A DNA stretch of 64,000 nucleotides, taken from contig NC_057762.1 in NCBI RefSeq assembly GCF_010389155.1, forward strand, positions 30,192,055 through 30,256,054. The letters are read 5' to 3'. This DNA is from Erigeron canadensis (Eukaryota > Streptophyta > Magnoliopsida > Asterales > Asteraceae). Both the position numbers and the translations under genes were made by a program. The notes under the pieces are model-generated. The model was not told the DNA's origin. It worked only from the letters and a program-made list of their open reading frames with translations, and searched no databases. Below, piece after piece: positions 34,714 to 45,907 of the stretch (positions within the stretch are counted from its first letter, which is position 1; every line of letters begins with the position of its first letter).

Positions 34714-34984
34714 CTAGCACGGTAGCGGCGGTGGTCGTGGCGGCGATGGTGTGATGGTTGGACGACTGTTGGTGGTGGAGCGGCGGTGAGTTGTGTGTAT
34801 ATAATTGATGTAAAAGGTTAATGGACATATTTTAAATGATAAATGACTGACAGTGTAATTTAATTATTAATGTTAAAAAGATAGTGTATATGAAAGTATT
34901 TTAAGGAGTATTAAGTGAAAATATTACATATTTTCAACATTACCAAAAATAAAAAGGGTTAGTCTTTTTATAATATAGTATAGA
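34714..34984 (-). mobile_element. Mini-Helitron nested in the large Helitron
   Basis: On the - strand it starts TCTATACTATATTATAAAAA (right end 34984) and ends CTAG (34717-34714), with A at 34713 and T at 34985. The G/T-rich GGCGGTGGTCGTGGCGGCGA next to the 3' end and AT-rich 5' half match the copies at 12552-12866 and 10542-11015. It lies 33 bases outside the MULE target duplication and inside the host Helitron. Confidence 0.65.
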
Positions 34985-35058
34985 TGAGTATAGAGTAGCG
35001 ATGATACATTTTTACAATTTGTTAATATGCCCGGGTTGAACCCGGGTTTATTAGCTAG

Positions 35059-36023
35059 TAAACTTATAGAGACTAAATCTTGTCATCGTAATTTTACCCT
35101 GATGCAAAATTACTCATTTCAAAATTGTGCTAGGGTTTTAAAGATCTCAACTCTTTTATACAAATTCTAGAAATAATGTTATTTTATAAAAAGAAATGAA
35201 ATGAAAATAAGATGAGTGAATAGAAATGAAAGAGACAAGTTTTTTTCCTTTACACTGTGTTCTTAAGATTACTCTATAAAAGAAAAGAAAGGATTGAAAG
35301 ATAAACTTGAATCCTTTCAAATCACCCCAAATGTGGGGAAAAAATTTTCTAAACAAAAACAACTAAATTATCCTTTCAAATCATATCATTTCACTTACTT
35401 TCTATCCTAAAAATGAACTCAAGAATACAACTAATTTTATAATCCATTGTATTCCTTTCTTTTCTTTTCTTAAAAAACTCAAGAACATAGTGTTAGAGCC
35501 AAAAGTGGGATTTACTTTCCATTCATTTCACATCTTTTGTTAAATAAAACTCAAGAATACATTATATATTTTAAAATGTATTTGAATTATTTTCTTTCCA
35601 TCTTAAATAAAACTTAAGAGCATAGCATTAATGAACCATTTTAATAGAAAGAGTTATTAAAAATTAACCATCTTGCCATCAATTATTTAATTTACACCCT
35701 AAAACTCTAAAAGTTCTAAAGGTTTATATTATTAAATTACATTTTACTCTATCTTCTAAAATATTTGAACACACCATTCGATATCATCACTATCACTAAT
35801 AGTCGTTATCATCAATACTTATTGGCATTACCATCTGAACGTCGTCACCATAACCACTTACATATTACGCGAGTACGGTGTTAAAATTCATTAAATTGGG
35901 TTAGATGTTCAATTGAAAAAAGAAAAACCCCTGTTACGAAAGTATGGTCACGTGGACACGTGAGTGAGCGAGAGGGTTTTCAAGTAGGGTTTTTGCAGCT
36001 CCAAAAAAAAAACATAATATCCA
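35059..36023. other. uS15m upstream region with hAT-like MITE
   Basis: Promoter-side DNA of uS15m. A MITE occupies about 35252-35493. Further right, ACTCAAGAATAC / AACTCAAGAACATAG-type repeats recur near 35410, 35475, 35550 and 35610, probably decayed pieces of the same element family. No other gene seen. Confidence 0.45.
35252..35493. mobile_element. MITE with 'ACACTRTGTTCTT' inverted ends
   Basis: Left ACACTGTGTTCTTAAGATTA..AAAAGAAAAGAAAGGATTG and right ATTCCTTTCTTTTCTTTTCTTAAAAAACTCAAGAACATAGTGT are imperfect inverted repeats about 45 bases long. No coding content. Target duplication not resolved. Confidence 0.55.
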
Positions 36024-39000
36024 ATGGCGGCAATTCTTCATTTCCGTCCATGTCGCCGGCGAATCCTTCACAGCCCCATTTCCTCCATCCATTTCTATTC
36101 TTCAAATTCCGATGACAATAAAAAAGTCTCTTCACTTGAAGAGATCCGGAATAACCTCGCTCAGTTCCGTAACCGTACGAACGTTCCGCCGCCGCCGGCG
36201 TCGCCGTCGTCATCCTCATCACGACCTCCGGTTGTTTCCTTCCAGGAGCTCTATAAACGTAACGTCATGCCGAAATCCAATCAAGTTTCCGGATCACCCG
36301 GACCCGGACTATCCGGATCCAAACCGGTTTCCTTGGATTCGATTCGATTGAGTTTAAAAAACATGAAACCGAATCCGGTACCGTCACCATTACAATCTCG
36401 ACTTTCCGGCCAGAGAAACGATCTGGGTTTGAATTTGAAACCGAAGATCGGGACCGAAATGCCGGATTCATTTAAGAAGAAGGATGTAAAATTATCGGAC
36501 GAGTGGAATAAAACGGACTATGTTAGGCCGTATAATTACGGTGAGTTAGGGAACAAGTTGAAGAATTTGCGGCCAGTGAACAAAAAGGGTAAGTTTTCGA
36601 TATCGGAATTGAGTGAGAGGTTGAATGCCATGAGAGAAGCCGAAGAGAAGGAAATGAAAAACACCAGTGGCCAAATGTTTCTTGATCTTAGGGAAAGCCT
36701 TATCAAGATAGGCGATGAAGAAAAATCTAAAAAGACTCCAGGTATATATTGTTGGTCTTTTATTTGGTCAGCTTATATATGAATATTTTATGAATATATG
36801 TATACTTGTTGCAGCTCCCAGAGCTATATTCGGTTTTGGAGAACAGAGCTTTATGTTATCTCCGCCAAAGGAGACCTTGGTTGAAAAGGCAAGTGTTACA
36901 TATTCTCTTGGAATGATTTTATTTTTTCCGATGTTTTAGTGGATGATGATGTATGTTATAAAGGTTTTTTTGTTACGTTCTTGCTTGAAACCAAAAACTA
37001 GGGAGTTGTTTTTAAGTAAACAAGGGAATTTGGTGGGTTGATGCTTAGTATATAGAACCCGTGAAGCTATCTATCACACTTACTGTTATCAGGTTTGACA
37101 CATATTAGCTGAAATTCTAGCATCACTTCAGGTGTGAATAAAATGGAAGCCGTGTTCTCGCAGAAACTCGCTGTACGCATGTCTTGGGGTTTTTGGAGTG
37201 TAATAATATGAATAGCTTTCACCCATACACACTACTGTTTTGAAAAATGTTCTGTGATTTTGGATAGAGGTCAAGTCAGCTTTTCACAAGTGTGTGGAAA
37301 TCATCTCTAATTTCCCGTGTCTGTTTAAATTACCAAATTTTGACATAGGTTCTTTGTAATGATCTTCCTGTAGCACACACTGTTTGGAAAACGTAGTTTT
37401 CTTACCAATAGGTAACCAGGCTCAAGAATTTGCGAGAATATCATTGTTTTGTTGATTTTTGTAACACCCCTTGTTCTACCCATAAGGATCTGTATGCAAT
37501 AGACTGCAACTGCACAAGTGTTTTATTATTCTATTAATATGACATTTTGACTTTATATTATTTTTTACAGTATTTCCATCCAGATCATATGTCGTCTGCC
37601 GAGAAACAGAAGCTAGAGCTCAAAAAAGTAAGAGAAAAATTCAAAATTTCTGAGTCAGACTGTGGATCATCGCGTGTTCAAGGTATGTATAAGTCCATTG
37701 TCAGTTTTGTATCTTTCCTCGATAGACGATCACATTTCAACTACATTGTGCATTAGACATTTGGTGACTTATGTTTCATGCACTGTCATAATCTGTCATA
37801 TGAATGTTCATCATGCAACTAATGATATTTTTCCGGTTGGAAATAAGAAAATCATTATTTGGAATCCTTTTACGTTATCGATTTGAGAGACCATTCAGAT
37901 TCTATGGCATCAAAGCCAGTAGGCAAGTGCTTTAATAAATATACTGATGCAAAACATGATTTCTTTTTTTTTTTTTTGTATAAATGATCATGCTTTTGAT
38001 TAATCTTTGTTTGACAAGTAAACCACAAATCATTTCGATTCATTGGTGATGATGTTGGCAGTTCTGTCATTTGAAAGTTTTTGATTTCATTTAGTGATCT
38101 GTTCTAATATACATATAGTGTGTCCTAAAATTTGGAATCTTAAGGGCTAAGATAACATTTAGACATGTTGCATATGCGTTAATGAGTTGTTAGTCAATAC
38201 GTGTAGTTCGAGTACGAAGGAAATGGGGAAACGACAAATTGTAAACACATTTCAACTTTTTAAGCTTGTTTGCTTGTTATTTTAAATGAAGACAACATAG
38301 GCTATGTTCGGTATAAGCTTTTCAGGAGCTTTAGCTTTTTGTTTTAAACAAAAAGCTCCTAAAAGTTTAAAAGCTTTGTTTGTATGGATTAGCTTTAGCT
38401 TTTGGTTTGAAATTAAAAGCTCTGAAACTAAACATTAGTTTCACTGGTGTTCTATTTGGGATGGATCTTTTATTGTTTAAAATTACCTAAATACTCCTAT
38501 AAAAGTCACGCCTAAACATACACACTCAGATTCTCTCATACTTCATACAAGCCCCCTTTCTCAAGTTTTTTGGAACTATTTTTTTTAATCTGCAAAAAAG
38601 ATTGATGTTATTGAATCTTTCCTTCATCCTCGTCATCTCTCACTTTCACAAAATCACAAGTCACAACATAACAAAATTCCTAATCTTGTTTCAAGAAACT
38701 CAAATTCTCTTCAATTTAAGCCGAAAGATTCAATCTTTAACAATACCCACATCAAACCAATATCCCAGATCCATAAAGTTTGCAACTTTTTCAAAACCCT
38801 ATATGTTTTTACTGATTTTGGGCCAAAACCCACTTCACATGTTGCTAAATGTTCATCTAAAGATTGTCAAGTGTCAACCCCAGATGTCAAAGTTGACAAA
38901 AAGTCAACAAACAAGACTCTACAACTTGCTATTGTGTTTGGATTTTGGTATTTTCAGAATATTGTTTTCAATATATATGATAAGAAAGCTTTGAATTTTC

Positions 39001-40178
39001 TGTATCCATGGTTACTTGCTTCTTTTCTGTTTTTTGTTGGGTCTATTTGGATGTTAGTTCTTTGGGTTACTATGGTTCAACCTTGTCCCAGAATTGATAA
39101 ATCGTTTATTATCCCGCTTCATGATGTTTATCGTCATAGAACAAACTACGAAAACTCCTTTATTATGTTGTCCTTTTTGGTCATTTTATACTTCTAAGTT
39201 GCATCTACAGCAACTACTAGCTACAGCTACCAGCTACAACTACTTTGCCTAACATATCAATATCGTGTATGATTCCAAAAATTCACCAGGCAGTGTCGAA
39301 CATCCATGCATTAAGAGGCCCACTCACCATCTTGTAGTTGTGGTTTTGGGTTGGCATTCTATATATCTACAATATATAATGGTGCTATCGTTTGTGCAAA
39401 GATGCAAGTATGCAATGTTTTAACTTTCATTTTGTATTAGAAGTAACTGTGTAATGCTTTATATAACTCAAAAAGCCTTTTTTTTGTTACCATCTCTTAT
39501 CAAGTTTGATTTTATCAATGATTGTTGTAGATGTACTCGAAAGATTTAATACCAGCAAGGTTTTAAGTATGTTGGCTATGGCCGTGTTTTTTTTATTAAT
39601 TTATTTGTTTTCTATTTTCAGTGGCACAGCTCACTACAAAGATTAAGCATCTTGCTACAGTCCTACATAAAAAGGTAACAGGCTAGTCTAAGTTTTTTTG
39701 TTGCATCATGTTTCCACTAGATTTACTCAATTTGATGCTGGTTACCTCTATGCTCGTTTGTTTTGTAAACTTGTCTCGAGCTACGATAGTGAATTGCAAA
39801 ACTTTTGGAACTTTGGTGCCACCATTCTTTCTTGCACACACATTTATCTTCTTCTTTTATTATTTTTTTCTTTGCTATTTGGCATCCTTAGATAGCCATA
39901 CTTAGCATGTCTAATACGTTTAAATGATGTTGATGAATATGGTACAGGATAAACATTCTCAAAAGGGCCTTCAAGCTATGGTACAGAGAAGGAAGAAACT
40001 ATTGAAATACCTTCAAAGAACAGACTGGGAGTCTTATTGCTTTTGTATCGCGGAACTTGGTCTTCGGGATGTTGCATATGACAAAGCTTCCATAATTGAT
40101 CGACGCCGGAATGAAATCAAAAAACTTGATGAAGGCTCTACATCCAAGAAAAAAAAGAAAGTGAAGAAGGCTGCTTAG
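36024..40178 (+). CDS. Mitochondrial small-subunit ribosomal protein uS15m
   Basis: uS15 binds the central domain of the small-subunit rRNA and acts early in 30S-type assembly. Five exons in one frame: 36024-36741, 36815-36888, 37571-37682, 39622-39674 and 39948-40178, ~395 residues. The N-terminus (MAAILHFRPCRRRILHSP.., Arg-rich, few acids) looks like a mitochondrial presequence. A long low-complexity region follows (PPPPASPSSSSSRPP, then Ser/Lys-rich). The S15 domain lies at about residues 265-370: FHPDHMSSAEKQKLELKK, LTTKIKHLATVLHKK, then QAMVQRRKKLLKYLQ and YLQRTDWESYCFCIAELGLR. The tail is poly-Lys. Bacterial S15 is ~89 residues, so the N-terminal extension is ~270. Intron 2 has a GC donor (AAG|GCAAGT). 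Intron 3 (37683-39621) hosts a transposon with a foreign gene fragment. Confidence 0.92.
38300..39259 (+). mobile_element. Pack-type TIR element carrying an XPT-like gene fragment, in uS15m intron 3
   Basis: The ends GGCTATGTTCGGTATAAGCT and (reverse complement of the right) TGATATGTTAGGCAAAGTAG are inverted repeats, flanked by ATA (38297-38299 and 39260-39262). Both subterminal regions match the short element at 28077-28435, in the opposite orientation: AGGAGCTTTAGC..TTTTAAACAAAAAGCTC on one side and TAGTTGTAGCT on the other. Between them lies a captured coding segment at about 38600-39115. The element has no transposase, so it was mobilised in trans. Confidence 0.7.
38600..39115 (+). pseudogene. 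Captured N-terminal fragment of a plastid phosphate translocator (XPT-like)
   Basis: One frame stays open through most of the segment and reads a Ser/Asn-rich transit-like stretch, then KTLQLAIVFGFWYFQNIVFN and KKALNFLYPWLLASF, GSIWMLVLW and QPCPRIDKSFI. This is the first membrane helix and loop of the pentose-phosphate/phosphate translocator family (xylulose 5-phosphate translocator type). After SFII the similarity stops. The initiator region appears frame-shifted relative to the rest. The remaining ~250 residues of a translocator are absent, so no transporter can be made. Confidence 0.7.
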
Positions 40179-41343
40179 TTAGAAAGAGCCTGTATTTGGC
40201 ATTGATAATGTTACCTTACCCTGGCAAGCGGGATTTTTTTGAAATTGCCGCTCTTCCTCATGTTGCAAGACTTGTAAAACTATCTAATTTGGAGAATAAG
40301 AATACACAAACGCTTGCAAAATATCATCTTTTGGAATACCAAATCTCCTACTTGACTGACTCATCTATCAAGTATACTTTAGGCTCGTTTAGGAAGGCTG
40401 AAGGATCTTTTCTAAAGTTCGTGACTTTGACTCATTTGTAACGTAATGTCTATTTGGCTTGATGTTAAAGGTAACGATTTGTTTCACATACAGTGGATGC
40501 TTGCAAAGATTTACAAATATTTTTGTGATGGTTTTGTCATTGGTTAGGACAGTATTTGGGAAAGTGTTAACCTTTACGCAATCTGATGCTGTATGCATTA
40601 ATCCAATAATATGTCAAATTATTCCATGAACATATATGTCTCGTATAAATCGTAAGTCAGTGACGTGATACCTCTTCTGATAATGTGATAACTTGGAGTC
40701 TGATCAGAAGACTGGTGATTGGAGCTGTGGTATAGTTTGTTTGACAAGAGGGTAAAATAAGACAATCCCAAAGCAAGTCTAGATCTGTTGAAACTTTAAG
40801 TAAACATATTAACGAATAGGTGAACAGATTAAGGCTGGTGGGGTTGAAGATTAGAAATACAACGCAGTCTAGAGAGGTTGTCATTGCAAAAGTGTCGAAA
40901 ATGTACAATTTTTATGGGTCGAAACAGTTATGTTTCTCTCCAACTGGTGCATTTTTAATTTTTAGGATGGTTACCGTCTTACTTTGGTCTGAACTTGATC
41001 CATTTTAGGTCAAGTCGATCTCTATAGGTCATAATTGGTTCTTACCTCATTTATCTTTCAAGTCTTTCGTGTTAACTTGTTTAGTCTTCATTTTGTTAGT
41101 GCCTTGTAATTTATCTAGTTTTAGTCCGAGTTTAGTTTTAACTTGGACCAGTAGAAGGGCCAAGTTTGTAATGTTTCTTATATGGTCTATCGTATGGTTT
41201 TTCTTTGTTCTATCCAAATTTTTTGTTTGTGCACATTTGTGTAACTTAAGACTTAAAGAGAGTAAAATTAGGATTATTTCATTTTCTTTTTTACATTTTT
41301 AACTTTACACGTTTGAGAGCTGTCACTCGTAAAGTCATATATT
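40179..41343. other. uS15m 3' flank
   Basis: 3' UTR of uS15m then AT-rich DNA. Open frames at 40196-40441, 40820-41008 and 41069-41302 show no recognisable motif and I treat them as non-coding. Confidence 0.4.
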
Positions 41344-41453
41344 TTGGGCTAACAACTAAAGATGTACGGAGTAATTATCAACCACATAGATATACCCTAG
41401 GCCCAATAAAGCCCAACAGAAAGACTACCCTAAAATCTCAAACATATATATAA
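41344..41453 (+). promoter_or_regulatory. Promoter of RPP1 with site II motifs and TATA box
   Basis: TTGGGCT at 41344-41350, AGGCCCAAT at 41399-41407 and AGCCCAAC at 41410-41417 are site II elements (TGGGCY on either strand), bound by TCP-type factors and characteristic of plant ribosomal protein promoters. TATATATAA lies at about 41445-41453, roughly 95 bases before the ATG. Role inferred from motif and place. Confidence 0.55.
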
Positions 41454-41545
41454 CACACACTTTCTCTTTTCCTTGTTTCATTCTCTGAAAACACCCTAAT
41501 TTTACATTCGCGCCGCATATATCTGTTTACACAAAAATCAATCAA

Positions 41546-42648
41546 ATGGCGGTTAGCGAGCTTGCCTGCACATACGCTTCCTTGATCCTCCACGACGACG
41601 GCATCGCAATCACTGTACTCTTCTTCTTCTTCTTCATTGATTTCTTTAATTCTGTTTATATATATGTTTGTATATTTTGTGTTATGAATAGTTAGGGTTT
41701 GATGTATGTATGTATGTATAGGCTGACAAGATAGCAACACTAGTGAGTGCAGCAAATGTAAGCATTGAATCATACTGGCCAGGTTTATTTGCTAAGTTGT
41801 GCGAGAAGAAATCTCTTGATGACCTCATCATGAACGTCGGTGCCGGCGGCGGTGGTGGTGCCGTTGCCGTTTCTGCCCCTGCTGGTGGTGCTGCAGACGC
41901 CGCAGCTGCTCCCGCTGCTGAAGAAAAGAAGGTATAATCTTTACAAACACATCTATACATATTATCGCTTTTATTTTTTTCTCATGTATATATATATATA
42001 TATATTATAAATATAATTAAGGTTAGGTCAGTTTGGAAATCGTTTGTTTATAATTTATGTATGTGTAATTGTGTATGTATGCACAAAAACAACATGATGT
42101 AGACTGTATCGCCGAGAGTTGTACTATTATGAAAATTAGCAGAGAGTTATACGATTATGAAAATTAGCGAAACGAGAAATGCATATAAGCACATTGTAAG
42201 AATATATGATACTTGGAAACAAAATGTTTATGAATGTAATCATGTATATAAATTTAGATAAGTAATTGTGTTTTGTATTGAACATTATATGTAAATGTGT
42301 GCGTGTGGCTTGTTTTGAAACTTTTTTGAAGTTATGATGAGAGTCACACCTCTACTTGAAGTTGAGAGACTGCCAAGAGTCATACTATTATGAAATCTTA
42401 GCTTAACGAAAAATGCATATAAGCCAACTGAATGTTATGAATGTAGTTATGCATATAAATTTAGATCAAGTTTTGTGTTTTGTTTTGAACATTATATGTA
42501 AATGTGTGTGTGGTTTGTTTTGAAAGTTTATCGAAGTTGTGATGTTTTCTTGAATTGGTTTTTTTTTAACTGTTTTTGTTTGGGTGATTTTTAGGAAGAA
42601 GAAAAGGAAGTGAGTGATGATGACATGGGATTCAGCTTGTTTGATTAG
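41546..42648 (+). CDS. RPP1: Cytosolic 60S acidic ribosomal protein P1
   Basis: P1 pairs with P2 to form the lateral stalk of the 60S subunit, which recruits elongation-factor GTPases. Three exons: 41546-41614, 41722-41931 and 42595-42648, 110 residues, the normal size. The N-terminal helical domain reads [20 protein letters not shown], then [16 protein letters not shown] and [21 protein letters not shown] Gly/Ala hinge follows ([20 protein letters not shown]). The conserved acidic tail is [11 protein letters not shown], the stalk's factor-binding peptide. The promoter has site II motifs. Intron 2 contains an imperfect tandem duplication. Confidence 0.97.
42110..42545. repeat. Imperfect tandem duplication in RPP1 intron 2
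   Basis: Two units of about 190-240 bases (42110-42345 and about 42360-42545) share ACTATTATGAAA..TTAGC, CGARAAATGCATATAAGC, ATGCATATAAATTTAGAT, GAACATTATATGTAAATGTG and TTTGTTTTGAAA. It lies wholly in the intron and leaves splice sites intact. Confidence 0.6.
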
Positions 42649-43443
42649 GATGAGAGGTTTTGTTTCAAAATGTAATGGTTTCTTCACAAACTCAGGGAAC
42701 TTATTTGATAGTTGTTTTCTGTATTTCGTTTTTCTGGTGTTATGAGATTTTGTATCTGAATTCAATTTTTCACATAGTTTTCTTTGGGAACAAAGTGAGT
42801 TTTGGTTTTGGATCTTTACTTGCACTCTTGTCTCTTTATGTTAACTGTTGTTATCGGGTATCACTTATCGACATTACATTGTGACTAAAGAAATTGAGTA
42901 ATAGTTAATATATACTTGGTTCCTCTGTTCATGGTGTGTGACAACTGACAATGTGTTCTTTAAGTGTGTAACATTAATGACTAAAACCTTGGTCTTGTTG
43001 GGAGTGTTTAAGACTAGTTGGTCATAAGTAATAACCTTTCATATAGACCAAATTCATCTTTTTACATTATACTCTTTGTTCTATAGTTGCTATTGCCAGT
43101 CTTTGTACACTTTTGCTTCAGGTCTTAAGATTTCTTGAATGTATGATTTTTAATGTGGTAGCTTGTTGTCAGTGTTTCTATACATATGCTACTGTAGCTT
43201 CATTATAACCCGTTTGGTAATGAAAAAAACATGACAAATAATGAAAGGATTGGAAATGAATTTAGGAAGTAAGTCGCTCTATGGGCGACATTATATTTAT
43301 AGGCAAGTATCTTTATATTCAATGCAATGTAAAGTAGCATTTGGAAAGACTAATTTATATTGACAATGTATATAAGAATTTACTGAAATACAGTATATCA
43401 ACATATTATTGTAACTCTAAGTACTTGTGTCTATGTGTGTATA
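42649..43443. other. Convergent 3' UTR space
   Basis: RPP1 3' UTR and flank on the + side, START-gene 3' UTR on the - side. No additional gene seen. Confidence 0.45.
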
Positions 43444-45513
43444 TTATAACTGTGTTGTTGGGAATGCTCGCTTTCCCAAGTTTCCAAATTTTTTTGCAAC
43501 CTTAAATACGACGGTCGTTGTCAAGAGCCCACGGTTAAGAGTACAGGCAAGGATGACTGCTCCACCAATAACTAGAAGCTTAGGAATGGTCAACCCTGTT
43601 TGCTTCTCTTGCTGGTCTGCTACTTCGTTCTTAGCCATGTCTTCATTGTCATCAGATTCTAAATGGTTCAAGTAGTTTTGATCGATTTTGGTGCTCATTC
43701 GGGCCATTTCTATATGGTGTGATATGGTCTTCAAACTAGCTCTTTCTTTTTGGTACCACCTGAACCCTTGCTCAATCTTCTTTGCTGTTCCCCACATAGC
43801 TTGCCTTACTCCAAGTTTTGCAATTTCCCATGGGATGCCCATGTCTTCATGATGGAAGAATGTCACTTCACAGGCAGGCCGGGTGTCATTCCCTTTCTTT
43901 GATTTCACTGTTAAACAAGCTATTAGAACCCACAAATGTTGCATACCTTCTATTCGATGCTTAAGTAAACTATGTATTACCTGGTTGTATAAACCAACTT
44001 GAATAATAAACATCAACACGTCGTGGCTTCTGCTTTCTTGGGACTGTAGGACATGGCACTCCCTAGAACAAGAAACGATAAGATTTCATGAAAAGAAAAG
44101 ATTGAAGTTGGCAGAAATAGACAGCTCAAACGGGTTAGGCAATGGGTCAAAATGCAATGGATTGAAATTTACACGATGTACCTTTGTCACACAGTAAAAT
44201 GACCCGTCTAGTTCCCAAATTCGTCGTGCGATTGTATATTCTCTATCACTGCAAAACAAAGGGAACTGTGTAGACATGTAAAAGTGAGAACACTAATGTG
44301 AAGTGTATACATAACTCATGATGATCAAGGAGAATTGACTCACCCTGCGTATCCAATGTACAACACTAGCTCCTATTTCCGGAAATTCTTCTAGGATTGT
44401 CGCATGTAAAAGCATATCATCCCACTTTAGACGCAAGTCGTCATCCCAAAAGAAGTCCCTTAATAATTCAGGTGTAGCATCTTCATAAACCGTTACGCTG
44501 CAATACTGTGGAGGACCCCTCTGCCAAATTGAACATATCAATTGAATCAAATAAGAAACAGCTTAATGGTGTCTAGATAGGTGTTTTGAAGCTAATTATC
44601 CAATTGTAACAACATGGAATCGTAGTAATCAATTTGATATCGGTTGCAACAAATAAATTGTTTCTTTGGTCCTTCAATCTATCGGTTCACTTAATCATCT
44701 GAATAGCCAATAACTCTGTCAATGCGATGAACAATAAGTTACCTCTGGGGCTCTTTGCCATGCTTGGTAGGCCATCGTTGAAGTTGACCCGTCCATCATG
44801 TGTTTCCATGGGGGACCTCCATCTCTCTTCTCAACAAGATGCCATAGATGTCTCAAGTCTTCATCTTTAATATAACCCTCATCTTTATTGACAGCCGATG
44901 AACTACACAAACAAGTAGATATTCAAAATTAATGATAATCAATGTAAGTTGTTAAGCCCGATGCAAAACGCTATTTCGGCCACCTATGTATTGTCAAACT
45001 ATAGTCTTTGTAGGTTGCTCAATTGTCAAGCTAATGGTTCATTAGTTCTGGACCAAATTTTAGGATAACTCAAATTGACTATTACATATATCTTCAATTA
45101 AGAACATCACACATATCTTTTTGACCAAAAATCTGGACTCATAAGCTAGACTTAACATTAAGAAACAATCAGATATCAAGAAAAACATCTCAAACTCACC
45201 TGCAACTTGAATTGTCCAATTTTTTAGACCCAAAATCAAGATTGGTCTCAACTTGAACCAATTGTTGGTCATGGTCATGGTCATGGGTTGACTCAACCAT
45301 TTGATTCTTAACTTGCAAACCATTATCAAATGTGCAATTTCCAAAGCTAACCCATATGGGTTTCCATGCCCATCCAACCATAATTCCAAACAAGAAAGCA
45401 ATCAAAACAAAACCAACATATACCAACATCTCTAAAACAAGAAAACCTCTTGTGGGTGTCCTTAAAATCTCATAGAAAGTTAAAATATTGAAAAAAGACC
45501 CAACAAGATTCAT
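43444..45513 (-). CDS. Membrane-anchored START-domain lipid-binding protein (PCTP-like)
   Basis: START domains hold one lipid in a hydrophobic pocket; this plant group has unknown ligands. Six exons on the - strand: 45513-45200, 44902-44743, 44520-44344, 44265-44182, 44062-43981 and 43907-43444, ~426 residues. An N-terminal membrane helix lies at residues ~25-50 (VLEMLVYVGFVLIAFLFGIM), followed by a His/Asp-rich linker (HDHDHDQQ). The START domain, residues ~108-320, shows DLRHLWHLVEKRDGGPPW, YCSVTVYEDATPELLRDFFW, MLLHATILEEFPEIGASVVHW, CSDREYTIARRIW, YYCVTK-like FYCVTKGVPCP and FFHHEDMGIP. A second hydrophobic stretch (LLVIGGAVILACTL) is near the C-terminus. Exon 4 uses the acceptor ending ACACAG at 44266; the nearer TTTTGCAG would put a stop in frame. 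Confidence 0.92.
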
Positions 45514-45898
45514 GCTTTGATATAACCATGAATATATATGTAAAGATTATGACATGGGTATGTAAAAAGATTAAATCTTTAGGTAATAAGAAGATAGGAT
45601 TTAAGAGAAATATGTTTTTTAAGGCTAAAAAGATAAGGGGGAATAAAGAACCGCCAATGGGAGATTAAGGTTTGAAAGATGATCTTAGCCGTTCAAATAA
45701 ACTCATCGATGGTATATAAGACCGATGAATACAAGGTGGGTTTTTAGTCTGTATTAGTACTAGTTGTGTGATCATGCTACACAATGTTTAAAATGTTAGG
45801 CATGTCACATGGTTTAGCCGCAATTTTATGTTCTCCACGCCTCAAATACCCTATAGAGGAATTTTGTTTTAGAATAATATCGACATCAAGTATTAATG
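45514..45898. other. START gene 5' flank
   Basis: Leader and promoter side of the - strand START gene, ending at the MULE target duplication (45899-45907). No other gene. Confidence 0.4.
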
Positions 45899-45907
45899 TA
45901 TTATGTA

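Larger units (their letters stand above)
32659..35058 (+). mobile_element. Helitron hosting a nested MULE and a nested mini-Helitron
   Basis: The 5' end is TCTCTATATTAAATAAAAAG after A (32658). A TCTCTA repeat makes 32647 or 32653 possible alternatives. The 3' end is the hairpin GCCCGGGTTGAACCCGGG at 35031-35048, a short spacer and CTAG (35055-35058) before T. Its own sequence is only ~0.4 kb (32659-32936, 34682-34713, 34985-35058); the rest is two later insertions. The 3' hairpin is nearly the same as that of the Helitron at 13905-14304, which identifies the family. Confidence 0.7.

Noticed and set aside
43427..43675. 82-codon + strand frame at the START gene 3' end
   Set aside because: Antisense to the last exon of the START gene, which has clear family similarity.
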